A stretch of 38,827 nt of DNA from positions 1-38,827 of IMG/VR virus record IMGVR_UViG_3300032893_000159; one strand, given 5' to 3'. Both the position numbers and the translations under genes were made by a program. The notes beneath the pieces are model-generated. The model had not been told where the DNA came from, did not search any database, and was given only the letters and a program-made list of their open reading frames with translations. Below, one piece after another: positions 1 to 7,973 of the stretch (position 1 is the stretch's first letter; each line of letters opens with the position of its first letter). This DNA comes from a virus.

Positions 1-141
1 AAATTCTTGTGGCTCACCTTCCAGAGGACAAGGACGTGATCATTGGGTACCTCGTCTATGAACCTGAGAGAAATGTTTTTCACTTTCTTTTTGTCAAAGC
101 AGCGTTTAGAAAACTTGGAGTAGCTAAGCGCCTCTTACATG
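1..141. repeat. Terminal direct repeat, left copy
   Basis: The first 141 bases recur at 38689-38827. The copies match except that the left copy has two extra bases (CT at about 124-125), which keep the acetyltransferase frame open. This is the signature of a circular or circularly permuted genome cut open by the assembler. A true short terminal repeat of the virion DNA is the alternative. Confidence 0.93.
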
Positions 142-284
142 GGATTGATTTTAAAAAAGCAGTGTTTACTCACTGGACTAAGGACATGGACTGGATCACA
201 AAACGATATCAAGACTTGCGCTACAACCCTTATGCAAGTCAACTGGAGGCTAAATGGTCAAAGGCTATAAGATTCAGCAAGTAG
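1..284 (+). CDS. GNAT-like acetyltransferase, C-terminal part (gene crosses the contig join)
   Basis: Reading frame open from the first base to the stop at 282-284. It is the 3' part of a gene that starts at about 38520 and crosses the join, giving a protein of about 150 residues. The segment VKAAFRKLGVAKRLL is the acetyl-CoA-binding motif A pattern (R/QxxGxA) of GNAT N-acetyltransferases, preceded by a beta strand (IIGYLVYE). Small GNAT-like proteins beside terminase genes are common in tailed phages; their substrate is usually unknown. It lies between the small terminase gene (ending at 38551) and a small gene starting at 254, with overlaps on both sides, so it belongs to the packaging operon. 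The GTG at 9 is only an internal codon. Family assignment is fairly safe; the acetylated target is not known. Confidence 0.8.
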   Translation, partial: ILVAHLPEDKDVIIGYLVYEPERNVFHFLFVKAAFRKLGVAKRLLHGIDFKKAVFTHWTKDMDWITKRYQDLRYNPYASQLEAKWSKAIRFSK

Positions 285-484
285 AAACCTATAGAGGCAT
301 TGGCCTTCATGGCGTTGTCACAACCTGCGTGGATAGAACAAAGTACGGCTGTGAAATAGACATGGACGAATCAAAAATATGGATTCATGTTCAACACAAG
401 GGAAAGATCGTTAGCATTCCAGAAGCGCATGTGAAGCAAATTCTATGGGTTGAAGATGTGCCAGACTTAAAAATAGTTTCATGA
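254..484 (+). CDS. Hypothetical protein, 76 aa
   Basis: Small protein of unknown function, rich in charged and beta-prone residues with no membrane segment or signal peptide. ATG start is preceded by TGGAGG at 244-249, a good ribosome binding site. It overlaps the end of the acetyltransferase gene by 31 bases and its stop shares ATGA with a possible 18-codon leader, so it looks co-translated with the terminase genes. Position between small and large terminase hints at a packaging accessory role, but nothing in the sequence proves it. Confidence 0.7.
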   Translation: MVKGYKIQQVETYRGIGLHGVVTTCVDRTKYGCEIDMDESKIWIHVQHKGKIVSIPEAHVKQILWVEDVPDLKIVS

Positions 485-537
485 GCCATCCAATTTATCT
501 AGTCATTGGAGTTCTGGCATACTTACAAAGCGTGTGA
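481..537 (+). CDS. Possible 18-aa leader ORF before terminase
   Basis: ATG at 481 overlaps the preceding stop (ATGA) and encodes 18 mostly hydrophobic residues (MSHPIYLVIGVLAYLQSV), ending at a TGA that overlaps the GTG start of the terminase gene at 534. The terminase start has no good ribosome binding site of its own, so this mini-ORF could deliver ribosomes to it by termination-reinitiation. It could equally be a chance ORF. Confidence 0.35.
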   Translation: MSHPIYLVIGVLAYLQSV

Positions 538-2000
538 ACCTAGTCGATGCCACGATCCTCTACGACGCTGCATATAAGCTTTCTTCGCAGCCTTTCAATA
601 TCGACAGCTTTTGCTTTGATAAGCAGCTTTCATTCATAAAAGATCCTGCTTACTACGCTACAGCTGTCTGCTCAGTTCGCGCAGGAAAGACCACAGCATG
701 CGCAGCAGACTTGATTAGCACCGCGTTAAATAGGCCGAAGGTCACTTGCCTATACCTCACCCTTGCTAGAACGTCTGCAAAGCGAATTGTGTGGCCTGTG
801 CTGTTACAGATAAATAGAGATTACAACTTAGGCGCTAAGGTCAATGAATCCGAACTGTCCTTGAAGTTTTCGAATGGCTCTATTATCTACGTTTCTGGAG
901 CTTCAGACAGAGCAGAGATTGAAAAGTGGCGAGGTATTGCACTTGCTCTGTGCTACATAGACGAAGCACAAGCTTTCGGCTCTTACTTAGGAGAACTCAC
1001 AGATGAGGTTATTGCAAAGCGTCTTTACGATTATGCAGGTCGCCTTCGCCTTATTGGTACTCCTGGACCCGTTAAAGCCGGATACTTCTGGTCGTGTTGT
1101 GAATCAAAGCAGTGGGCACATCACAAATGGACTATGTTTGATAATCCCCACTTGCCGGCAAAATCTGGGCAAACCCAAGCCCAATTAGTTCAGCGAGATC
1201 TTGAACGCAAAGGCGTATCAATCAATCACCCATCAATTCGAAGAGAATGCTTTGGGGAATGGGCGTATGATCCAGAAGCGCTAGTCTTCAAATATGACCC
1301 TGACAAAAATCACTGTGATCCTCTTAGCGTTGAGTCTCTTACTCATCATCCTTGGAATTACATTATCGGGATTGATATTGGATTTGATGACGCTGACGCT
1401 ATCTGCGTTCTAGGCTACAATGAACGGCTCAAAGCTGCTTACCTGTTTGAAGAAGTAGTCAAAAACAAGCAAGGGATCACAGAGCTTGTAGATGATCTTA
1501 GACCCATTGTTGAACGCTACAAGCCAGACAAAATCGTTATGGACACAGGCGGCTTAGGCAAGAAGATTGCGGAAGAAGTAACAAGGCGTTATTCTATTTT
1601 TATAGATCCCGCAGAAAAGGCTCGTAAATTTGAATTCATTGAAATTCTAAACGATGCAATGCGAACACAAAAATTCTTCGCAAGTCGTCATTCGCGCTTC
1701 GCAGAAGATTGCATGCGCCTTGAATGGGAGCGCGAAGAAGATAAACGCATTTATACGCCAAGTGAAAAGCCTCGCATACGCGATAACTATCATTCTGATA
1801 TATGCGATAGTGTGCTGTATGCATTCCGTGAATGCTATCATTGGCTATATCAACCACAAGAGCCTAAGGTTTTGCCAGGCTCGGCTGAATGGTTTAAAAA
1901 AGAAGAAATCAAACTCGAAGAAACAGTCCTCGAAGGCATTCAAAGGACGAAAGAGTTAGATCCATGGGCATACGGGGACATAAATGATTTCGGACAATAA
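534..2000 (+). CDS. terL: Terminase large subunit (packaging ATPase and nuclease)
   Basis: The DNA-packaging motor that docks on the portal, translocates DNA and cuts it. 488 residues, normal for the family. N-terminal ATPase: Walker A-like SVRAGKT (47-53), Walker B CYIDEAQ (140-146) and the coupling motif GTPGP (175-179). C-terminal RNase H-fold nuclease: Asp in GIDIG (about 281), Asp in VMDTGG (about 337) and HSDICD (420-425), the usual metal-binding acidic residues. The GTG start at 534 is the only plausible start codon between the upstream gene and the ATPase core; the frame is open further upstream but has no ATG/GTG/TTG, and there is no clear Shine-Dalgarno, so translational coupling is likely. 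Its 3' end overlaps the next gene by 17 bases. Confidence 0.97.
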   Translation: MNLVDATILYDAAYKLSSQPFNIDSFCFDKQLSFIKDPAYYATAVCSVRAGKTTACAADLISTALNRPKVTCLYLTLARTSAKRIVWPVLLQINRDYNLGAKVNESELSLKFSNGSIIYVSGASDRAEIEKWRGIALALCYIDEAQAFGSYLGELTDEVIAKRLYDYAGRLRLIGTPGPVKAGYFWSCCESKQWAHHKWTMFDNPHLPAKSGQTQAQLVQRDLERKGVSINHPSIRRECFGEWAYDPEALVFKYDPDKNHCDPLSVESLTHHPWNYIIGIDIGFDDADAICVLGYNERLKAAYLFEEVVKNKQGITELVDDLRPIVERYKPDKIVMDTGGLGKKIAEEVTRRYSIFIDPAEKARKFEFIEILNDAMRTQKFFASRHSRFAEDCMRLEWEREEDKRIYTPSEKPRIRDNYHSDICDSVLYAFRECYHWLYQPQEPKVLPGSAEWFKKEEIKLEETVLEGIQRTKELDPWAYGDINDFGQ

Positions 2001-2190
2001 ACAGATACTACCTGAAGCTTTCATGAATGTGTTGAATGAATGCAAAAAACCATATTCAATAACTGAAGAAGGCACAAAACATTCATACGTTGTTACAATT
2101 GGAAACTTGAAATATCAAATACCAGAGTTTCTGTTAACTGATTCGGCTGAACCAGAACGAATGAAATATAAAATTGAGATGTTTGCATGA
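1984..2190 (+). CDS. Hypothetical protein, 68 aa
   Basis: Small soluble protein of unknown function in the terminase-portal interval. It overlaps terminase by 17 bases and shares an ATGA overlap with the next gene, consistent with coupled translation. No recognizable motif. Confidence 0.6.
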   Translation: MISDNKQILPEAFMNVLNECKKPYSITEEGTKHSYVVTIGNLKYQIPEFLLTDSAEPERMKYKIEMFA

Positions 2191-2396
2191 TCAGTGCTGA
2201 AGACTTCGAACGCTTTTGTGATATCGCTCGCAAAAAGGGTGTAAAATCCATGTCCATGGATGGGCTTAGCATAGAATTCGAGGCCGGATCACCCACAAAT
2301 GAAATTGCATCGCTTCCCACAGCTACGGGAATGCCTACAGAAGAGCAAATGCTGTTCTGGTCCACAGATACAATGCCTGAGGTGAAAGCTAAGTGA
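2187..2396 (+). CDS. Hypothetical protein, 69 aa
   Basis: Small acidic protein placed directly before the portal gene; ATGA overlap with the gene upstream and GTGA overlap with the portal gene. The first 35 residues (ISAEDFERFCDIARKKGVKS) look helical, the rest is polar and probably extended. Function unknown. Confidence 0.6.
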   Translation: MISAEDFERFCDIARKKGVKSMSMDGLSIEFEAGSPTNEIASLPTATGMPTEEQMLFWSTDTMPEVKAK

Positions 2397-4279
2397 GTAT
2401 CGACTACTCCAACTTCACAGATGCTACTGGACAAAACGGGCCTCTTGCGCATGATAGGAAATGGTGGACTCTAAAGCTTTCAGAAATTCCAGCCGCGATA
2501 AACGGAGTCACGCAGTTTCTTCACACACATCAATCCCGAAGGCAGACGCAGAATCTTTTGTCGTCAAGGTTATATGGAAACTTAAGCGTGATGGGACTGA
2601 ATGGTCTTACGTACTCAAAAATTGCCTCTGTACAGAACTCCTTGAAGGACAGAATCTCTTACAACGTCTGTCAAAGCGTTGTAGACACGCTCACGGCCAA
2701 GATTGCAAAAAACAAACCAAAGCCTCTGTTCCTGACTAGCGGAGCAGATTATAAGCTTCAGAGAAAGGCCAAGAAACTTGATAAGTTTTGTGAAGGAATA
2801 TTTTACGAGAATGAAGCCTATAAGATTGGGCCCGAGATCTTCCGTGATTCTTGCGTATGGGATGGCGGCGCTGTCCATGTATTTAATCATTTTGGCCGTG
2901 TCAAATTTGAGCGAGTAGTTCCCATGGAACTCTACGTTGATGACGTCGAAGCTTTCTACGACAACCCTCGGCAAATGCATTGGGTAAGAAACTTAGACAG
3001 ACTTGTGATTCAAGAAGCATTTCCAGATAAAGCCAAAGCGATTAGAGAAACAAACTCTGCTTCTGCAGATATGCTAGGCGGATATGAGAATATTTCTGAC
3101 GTGATCACTGTTAGAGAGTCTTGGCATTTGCCAAGTGGACCAGATGCAAAGGATGGGCTTCATGTCATCTCGACGACTAAAGATGTGCTCTTCTCAGAGC
3201 CTTGGGACAAGGACTACTTCCCGTTCGCGATGCTCTTCTATAACAAAAGGCTGTTTGGTTATTGGGGCCAGGGGCTTGTGGAACAGCTTCAAAACATCCA
3301 ACTTGAAATTAATAAGCTTCTCTGGGTCATACAACGATCTATGCACCTTGCAGGCTCTTTTAAGATCTTACTTGAAAACTCTTCCAAGATCGTCAAAGAG
3401 CACCTCAACAATGACATCGGCGCGATCATTTCCTACACAGGAGAACCCCCGAAGTACATCACGCCTCCAATTGTGGCACGAGAAGTCTACCAGCACTTTA
3501 TAACTCTAAAGAATGCTGCATATGAACAAGCAGGGATTTCTCAACTCTCTGCAGCCGCACAGAAGCCGCAGGGGTTAGACAGTGGAAAAGCCTTGAGAGA
3601 GTATAACGATATAGAAAGTGATCGCTTCATGGTTACGGGACAAGCCTATGAACGCTTTTTCATGGATCTTGCAAAGCTTACGGTTGCTGTGGCGAAAGAG
3701 ATTTATTCAGAGAATAAAGAATACAAAGTAAAAGTCCCTGGAAAGAAATTCATTGAAGAAATTGATTGGAAAGACATTGATCTTGAAGAAGACGAATATG
3801 TAATGAAGCTTTATCCTGTTTCTTCGCTACCGAACCAGCCAGAAGGACGCTTACAAACCATTCAAGAATATGTGCAAGCAGGGTTCATGTCTCCTCGCAT
3901 TGGGCGAAGGCTCTTAGACTTCCCAGATCTCGAGCAGCAGGAGAACTTAGCCAACTCCCAAGAAGATTTCATTCATGAGATTCTAGAAAAGATTGTTGAT
4001 GATGGTATCTACACACCGCCTGAGCCATACGATGATCTGCAATTATGCAGTGAGTTAGCTTTAGAATACTATTCACAAGGTAAGTGCAGTGGGTTAGAAG
4101 AAGAAAAGTTGGATCTCATTCGACAGTTTATTGATCAAGTAAACAGTCTTAAAGCAGACGCACAAGCTGCTCAGCTTCAGCAGGCACAAGCTCAGCAGCA
4201 GGCTTTGCAACCACAAGCAGCGCCACAAGCGCAGCCGCAAAGCCCACTCGTGCAAAACGTTCCTGGAATAGCCGCATGA
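2393..4279 (+). CDS. Portal protein
   Basis: Dodecameric ring at the capsid vertex through which DNA passes and on which the terminase and the tail assemble. 628 residues, between terminase and scaffold/capsid genes, the classical portal position. The sequence shows the typical mixed alpha/beta core (YNVCQSVVDTLTAKIAKNKPKP near residue 95, VPMELYVDD near 180) and a long helical stretch (about 300-420), then a Gln/Ala-rich tail from about 590. GTG start overlaps the preceding stop (GTGA). The last bases overlap the next ATG. Assigned from position, length and fold pattern; no other phage protein fits. Confidence 0.9.
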   Translation: MSIDYSNFTDATGQNGPLAHDRKWWTLKLSEIPAAINGVTQFLHTHQSRRQTQNLLSSRLYGNLSVMGLNGLTYSKIASVQNSLKDRISYNVCQSVVDTLTAKIAKNKPKPLFLTSGADYKLQRKAKKLDKFCEGIFYENEAYKIGPEIFRDSCVWDGGAVHVFNHFGRVKFERVVPMELYVDDVEAFYDNPRQMHWVRNLDRLVIQEAFPDKAKAIRETNSASADMLGGYENISDVITVRESWHLPSGPDAKDGLHVISTTKDVLFSEPWDKDYFPFAMLFYNKRLFGYWGQGLVEQLQNIQLEINKLLWVIQRSMHLAGSFKILLENSSKIVKEHLNNDIGAIISYTGEPPKYITPPIVAREVYQHFITLKNAAYEQAGISQLSAAAQKPQGLDSGKALREYNDIESDRFMVTGQAYERFFMDLAKLTVAVAKEIYSENKEYKVKVPGKKFIEEIDWKDIDLEEDEYVMKLYPVSSLPNQPEGRLQTIQEYVQAGFMSPRIGRRLLDFPDLEQQENLANSQEDFIHEILEKIVDDGIYTPPEPYDDLQLCSELALEYYSQGKCSGLEEEKLDLIRQFIDQVNSLKADAQAAQLQQAQAQQQALQPQAAPQAQPQSPLVQNVPGIAA

Positions 4280-4644
4280 GTATTCCATACTTAGTACATA
4301 AAGAAGATGCCGAAGCTTATGATCATTGCGTTCGAGCCAGGCAAGAAATTTTTTTAAATGCGAAGAAATGGCTAAAGACTGCCAATGTAGTACCATTGGA
4401 TCGTCGTGATGATCCTGCGCAACCCTTTTATGATCAACCTGAGATAATGTCTAAATTTGAAAAAATATACAATGATGAGAAAAAACTTAGAATTATTACA
4501 GCTTTTCAAACGCAACCAAAAGACCTGCAAAATTATTTTACATATTACCGTGGAATGAGATGGGATGATGCTGATGAATGTGAAATGATGGGCACAGCTC
4601 TAAATGGCATTAAAGCTTGTAAAGAAATTATGAGGAACAAATGA
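4276..4644 (+). CDS. Hypothetical protein, 122 aa, between portal and scaffold
   Basis: Charged, mostly helical protein with no Cys pair, signal peptide or membrane segment. ATGA overlap with the portal gene and with the scaffold gene, so it is produced with the head proteins. A small head-assembly role is possible but not shown. Confidence 0.65.
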   Translation: MSIPYLVHKEDAEAYDHCVRARQEIFLNAKKWLKTANVVPLDRRDDPAQPFYDQPEIMSKFEKIYNDEKKLRIITAFQTQPKDLQNYFTYYRGMRWDDADECEMMGTALNGIKACKEIMRNK

Positions 4645-5660
4645 GTTTAGAAAAAGCTGCAGCGATTCTTGACGCTGCCAATAAAGATAATCCACTAGAG
4701 CCGATTCCTGGAGCTGATCCAGATAAGGCTGTAGTCATTCCTAAAGATCAGGCTATTCCTGAAACTAAGTTTGACACGAAGACAGATTCACTTGTTGAGA
4801 CAAAGCCTAAAGCAGAGACTCCCATTGTTGATGAAGGTATTCCCATTGCGAAGGAGCCACCTAAAGAAGAAGAAAAAAAGCCAGAGACTCAAGATCAAAT
4901 GTCTCGCAGGTTTGCAATCTTAGCCTCTAAAGAAAAAGCTATTCGCAGAGAGCAGCAGAGAATTCGCGCTGAAGCTGAGGCTACGGGAACAAGAATCCAA
5001 GCAATAGAGAACTTTGAACGCTTCAAAGCTCAAGTAGCAGAAAACCCGCTTCTAGCGCTTCAAGAGCTTGGTGTGACTTATGATCAGCTTACTAAGTTTG
5101 TGCTAAGCGGAAAGATGCCCAACACTTCTGACCTTCAAATGAAGGCCATGGAAGAAAAGTGGAATTCTTTTGAGCAAAGGCAGATCAGAGCAGAGCAAGA
5201 AAGACGCAGGCAGGCTCAAATTGCTCAACAAAAACGTCAACAACTCGAGGCTGCACAAACAATTAATGCATTTCAGCAGGAAATCGGCGAGTATATAAAG
5301 AGCAACGCTGAAAAGTATGAATTTATCAACTTGAATGAAGCAAGCAATCTAGTCTTTCATAAGATAGAGAAGACGTTCGAGGAAGCTCGGCGTCAGGGGC
5401 AGCATCGGTTACTGTCCATCTCTGAAGCAAGCGATCTTGTAGAAAAGGAACTAGAAGCTCAAGTAGATAAAAACTTAAAAGCTAAGAAATTAGCTCAAAA
5501 AATTAGCCTTCAGAAAGAAGGCACAAAGCCAACTCAAACCGTGCAGCAACGCACACTAAATAATCAGATGACCGCTAGTGCGCCATCTTTAATTCCCGCT
5601 CAAACCGACCGGGATCGGATGAATAGAGCTCTAGCCGCATTGGAAAAAGCGTCATCGTAA
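4641..5660 (+). CDS. Scaffolding protein
   Basis: Likely internal scaffold for procapsid assembly. 339 residues, immediately before the major capsid gene. The N-terminal third is Pro/Glu/Lys-rich and probably disordered; residues about 85-215 are rich in Gln, Glu, Arg and Lys with heptad-like spacing (coiled coil), and the C-terminus is basic. It contains LLALQELGVTYDQLTKFVL (about 136-154), a helical element commonly seen in such scaffolds. Start ATG has GAGGAA a few bases upstream. No protease motif is visible. Confidence 0.82.
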   Translation: MSLEKAAAILDAANKDNPLEPIPGADPDKAVVIPKDQAIPETKFDTKTDSLVETKPKAETPIVDEGIPIAKEPPKEEEKKPETQDQMSRRFAILASKEKAIRREQQRIRAEAEATGTRIQAIENFERFKAQVAENPLLALQELGVTYDQLTKFVLSGKMPNTSDLQMKAMEEKWNSFEQRQIRAEQERRRQAQIAQQKRQQLEAAQTINAFQQEIGEYIKSNAEKYEFINLNEASNLVFHKIEKTFEEARRQGQHRLLSISEASDLVEKELEAQVDKNLKAKKLAQKISLQKEGTKPTQTVQQRTLNNQMTASAPSLIPAQTDRDRMNRALAALEKASS

Positions 5661-5687
5661 AACTTTAAAATTTAAAAGGAGCTTCAT

Positions 5688-6914
5688 ATGGGTCAGTACT
5701 TAGACCTATCCAGTATGAACGCCGCGCTCAAGGAACTCTACGACGGTCAGGTCGTGGAAAACTTGGTCTACGCGGATAATCCTCTACTGGCCATGGTAAA
5801 GAAAAATACCGATTTCGGGGGCAAATATAAGCCCATTCCTATCATCAACGGGGTCTCGCAAGGTAGATCTGCTACTTTTGCCAATGCGCAAGGTAATCAG
5901 TCTCCCATGCAGATCCAATCGTTTCTTCTGACTCGCGCGTCAGACTACTCGATTGCGACTATCGATAACCAGACAATGCTTGCTTCTAGAACCGATAAAA
6001 TGGCGTTTCTAGAGGGTGCGAAGATTGTTATTGATGGTGCCATTCGATCATGCACGAACTCTTTAGCTTCGGCTCTTTTCCGAAGTGGAACGGGTTCGAT
6101 TGGGCAGATCTCTGGTTCTGTTTCGACTGGTGTTATTACGCTCGTTAACTCAGGCGATATAGTTCAGTTTGAAATTAACCAGGTCTTGCAAGCCAATCAG
6201 ACGGACGGTGGATCTTCACCACGCGCTGCGCTTGGTTATGTGATCGCTGTGAATCGTCAGGCTGGTACGCTTACTGTGTCAACTTCGTTTGGTGGGGCTG
6301 CTGCAACACCTTCTGGCTGGTCCGGTAACGACTACTTGTTAGTTCAGGGTGATAACAATAACAAGATCAAGGGTCTTAGCGCTTGGATTCCTGCCAGTGC
6401 GCCTAGCTCTTCGGATAGCTTCTTCGGCGTAAATAGGTCGGTAGATACTGTGAGACTCGCAGGCTTACCCTACTCGGGTACGTCTCAGTCAATTGAGGAA
6501 GCCCTCATTGATTCTAGCTCACAGCTAGCACGTGAAGGTGGCAAACCTAACGTGTTTGTAACTAACTTCACTTCATACGCAGCCCTTGAAAAGGCGTTAG
6601 GCAGTAAGGTTCAGTACATCGATCTCAAAGCGACTGCGGAAATTGCGTTTCGTGGAATGATGGTCAATGGAGCTAACTCCATGATCAAAGTATTCCCGGA
6701 TCGTTATTGCCAAGCAACCACAGGCTACTTGCTCCAGATGGACACGTGGGCTTTGGAATGCAGTGGGGATGCGCCGCAAATTCTCCGATACGGAGACGGG
6801 CTAGAAATGCTTCGCGTCTATAATGCCGACGCTGGGGAGGTAAGAGTGGGGTACTACGCCAATCTCCGAACCAACGCACCGGGTTGGAATGCGAACGTCG
6901 CTCTATCGGCGTAA
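5688..6914 (+). CDS. Major capsid protein
   Basis: Main shell protein, presumably of the HK97-type fold. 408 residues, downstream of the scaffold. It has an extended N-terminal arm (ALKELYDGQVVENLVYADNP), Gly/Ser-rich beta segments and a central domain (residues about 150-240) that may form an insertion or A-loop. Its ribosome binding site (AAAAGGAG at 5673-5680) is the strongest in the window, as expected for the most abundant virion protein. It is followed by a structured spacer at 6925-6973. Confidence 0.92.
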   Translation: MGQYLDLSSMNAALKELYDGQVVENLVYADNPLLAMVKKNTDFGGKYKPIPIINGVSQGRSATFANAQGNQSPMQIQSFLLTRASDYSIATIDNQTMLASRTDKMAFLEGAKIVIDGAIRSCTNSLASALFRSGTGSIGQISGSVSTGVITLVNSGDIVQFEINQVLQANQTDGGSSPRAALGYVIAVNRQAGTLTVSTSFGGAAATPSGWSGNDYLLVQGDNNNKIKGLSAWIPASAPSSSDSFFGVNRSVDTVRLAGLPYSGTSQSIEEALIDSSSQLAREGGKPNVFVTNFTSYAALEKALGSKVQYIDLKATAEIAFRGMMVNGANSMIKVFPDRYCQATTGYLLQMDTWALECSGDAPQILRYGDGLEMLRVYNADAGEVRVGYYANLRTNAPGWNANVALSA

Positions 6915-6924
6915 TATAATTTGA

Positions 6925-6973
6925 TGGGAGGGTTGGGGGAAACTTCAGCCCTCCTATTCATGGGAGGCTTTTT
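6925..6973 (+). promoter_or_regulatory. Alternative hairpins that can mask the next ribosome binding site
   Basis: Three complementary blocks lie between the capsid stop and the next ATG. GGAGGGTTGGG (6927-6937) can pair with 6944-6954 ending in CCCTCC. The same CCTCCTA (6950-6956) can instead pair with TGGGAGG (6961-6967), which is the Shine-Dalgarno of the gene at 6974 and is followed by CTTTTT. The two folds are mutually exclusive, so this may attenuate transcription or set the translation level after the capsid gene. Seen by eye; no folding energy was computed. Confidence 0.5.
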
Positions 6974-7405
6974 ATGGGTATGACAGCGACACTTAGCTTG
7001 TCACCTTCGACGCAAGTCACTGAAGGAGTTGTAACGGGCACGCTTACAGTTTCCAATAGCTCTAACAGCGTTGTGAACCTGACAAGTGTTGTTCCTTATG
7101 CATATCCTTCTAGTGGCAGCGTAGCGACGATTAACTCAGGCGTAGCTATAGGCCCAGTAAACTTAGGTCCGAACTCACCTAATATTTCTGTGCCAGCTAG
7201 CTCGAGTTTGATCTTGTCATTTCCAGTAACATTCCACGGACCGCCTTGCGGGTCTTTAAATGGAACTGTAACTGGTGGAACTACTTTTCAGCAGGTCTAC
7301 AAAGTTGGAGCGACGTGTTATTCTAACGATGGTTCTGTTTTTGTTCCTTCAGAACAGAGCGTTACAATAAATTACGCCGTGACGTTTGGCTCTGCTGAGA
7401 ACTAA
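6974..7405 (+). CDS. Ig-like beta-sandwich protein, probable virion decoration, 143 aa
   Basis: Ser/Thr/Val-rich protein with alternating beta pattern throughout, typical of Ig-like phage surface or head decoration proteins. No signal peptide. It is clearly paralogous to the next gene: both share a leading LSPST/LSPTT, then SVVP, LGP, a SFPVTFHGP / SFVFHAP segment, and NDGSVFVPSEQSVTI / NDGTIIYPTKATITV near the end. Ribosome binding site GGGAGG at 6962-6967. Position after the capsid gene suits a head decoration role, which is inference. Confidence 0.65.
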   Translation: MGMTATLSLSPSTQVTEGVVTGTLTVSNSSNSVVNLTSVVPYAYPSSGSVATINSGVAIGPVNLGPNSPNISVPASSSLILSFPVTFHGPPCGSLNGTVTGGTTFQQVYKVGATCYSNDGSVFVPSEQSVTINYAVTFGSAEN

Positions 7406-7423
7406 GCTTTGAGGATGAAAAAT

Positions 7424-7924
7424 ATGAGACAGTTTTGTCTATTCTTATGCCTCTTAGCTTCAAATGCTTATTCTGCTACAACCTACACGAGCCAAATCAA
7501 TTTAAGCCCCACAACGGCTATTATTGAACGCATCGTGGGCTCTTCACTTGTGATCACAACTGCAGGTGGATCTAGCTTAGTAGGAACTAGCATTATCAGC
7601 GTTGTTCCCCAGGTCTGGATGACAAATGACGGTAGCAGCAATATTTCATATGCAGCTAGTCCGCCTAGTCTCGGTCCTGGAATGCCTGTGTTTGTGCCAG
7701 GAAGCACGCTCAATGGTGGGTCTTTAACTCTTCCAATGAGTTTTGTGTTTCATGCACCGAGCATTTATCCAAGCTATGGAAGCTCCGTGCAAGTGGGCAC
7801 ACAGACTTACAGCGTGAGCGCTCAAGTGCAGTTTAACGATGGAACTATAATCTACCCCACAAAGGCTACGATTACGGTTCTGCCAATGCCACTGCCTAGC
7901 TCTCAAGTAAGCGGCTGGCACTAA
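7424..7924 (+). CDS. Ig-like protein with Sec signal peptide, paralogue of the previous gene
   Basis: 166 residues from the ATG at 7424, chosen because GAGG (7411-7414) is well spaced for it; ATG 7415 and TTG 7409 are worse placed. The N-terminus (MRQFCLFLCLLASNAYSA) is a short classic signal peptide, with cleavage likely after Ala at about 14-17. The remainder is a beta-rich domain homologous to the preceding protein, which lacks the signal. A secreted or periplasmic version of a virion-like domain is unusual. Function unknown; it may be delivered to the envelope rather than the particle. Confidence 0.65.
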   Translation: MRQFCLFLCLLASNAYSATTYTSQINLSPTTAIIERIVGSSLVITTAGGSSLVGTSIISVVPQVWMTNDGSSNISYAASPPSLGPGMPVFVPGSTLNGGSLTLPMSFVFHAPSIYPSYGSSVQVGTQTYSVSAQVQFNDGTIIYPTKATITVLPMPLPSSQVSGWH

Positions 7925-7936
7925 ACTTTTTTGATT

Positions 7937-7952
7937 TGTTTCACGTGGAACA
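7937..7952. promoter_or_regulatory. parS: parS-like ParB binding site
   Basis: TGTTTCACGTGGAACA is a 16-bp near-palindrome. It differs by one base from each of two perfectly symmetric forms of the chromosomal parS consensus (TGTTTCACGTGAAACA and TGTTCCACGTGGAACA). It sits in the 49-bp gap between 7924 and 7974. No other CACGTG in the window has matching flanks. The phage encodes no ParA or HTH-type ParB, so host ParB would be the reader. That a ParB binds here is inference. Confidence 0.6.
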
Positions 7953-7973
7953 AGTCCGTATTAAGAGGTGTTG

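Noticed and set aside
1636-1959. Three overlapping ORFs inside the terminase gene
   Set aside because: Shadow frames on both strands of a well-supported terminase; no ribosome sites.
6735-6760. Second parS-like CACGTG
   Set aside because: Flanks (GGA-CACGTG-GGC) do not match; the same holds for the CACGTG near 6535 and 14215.
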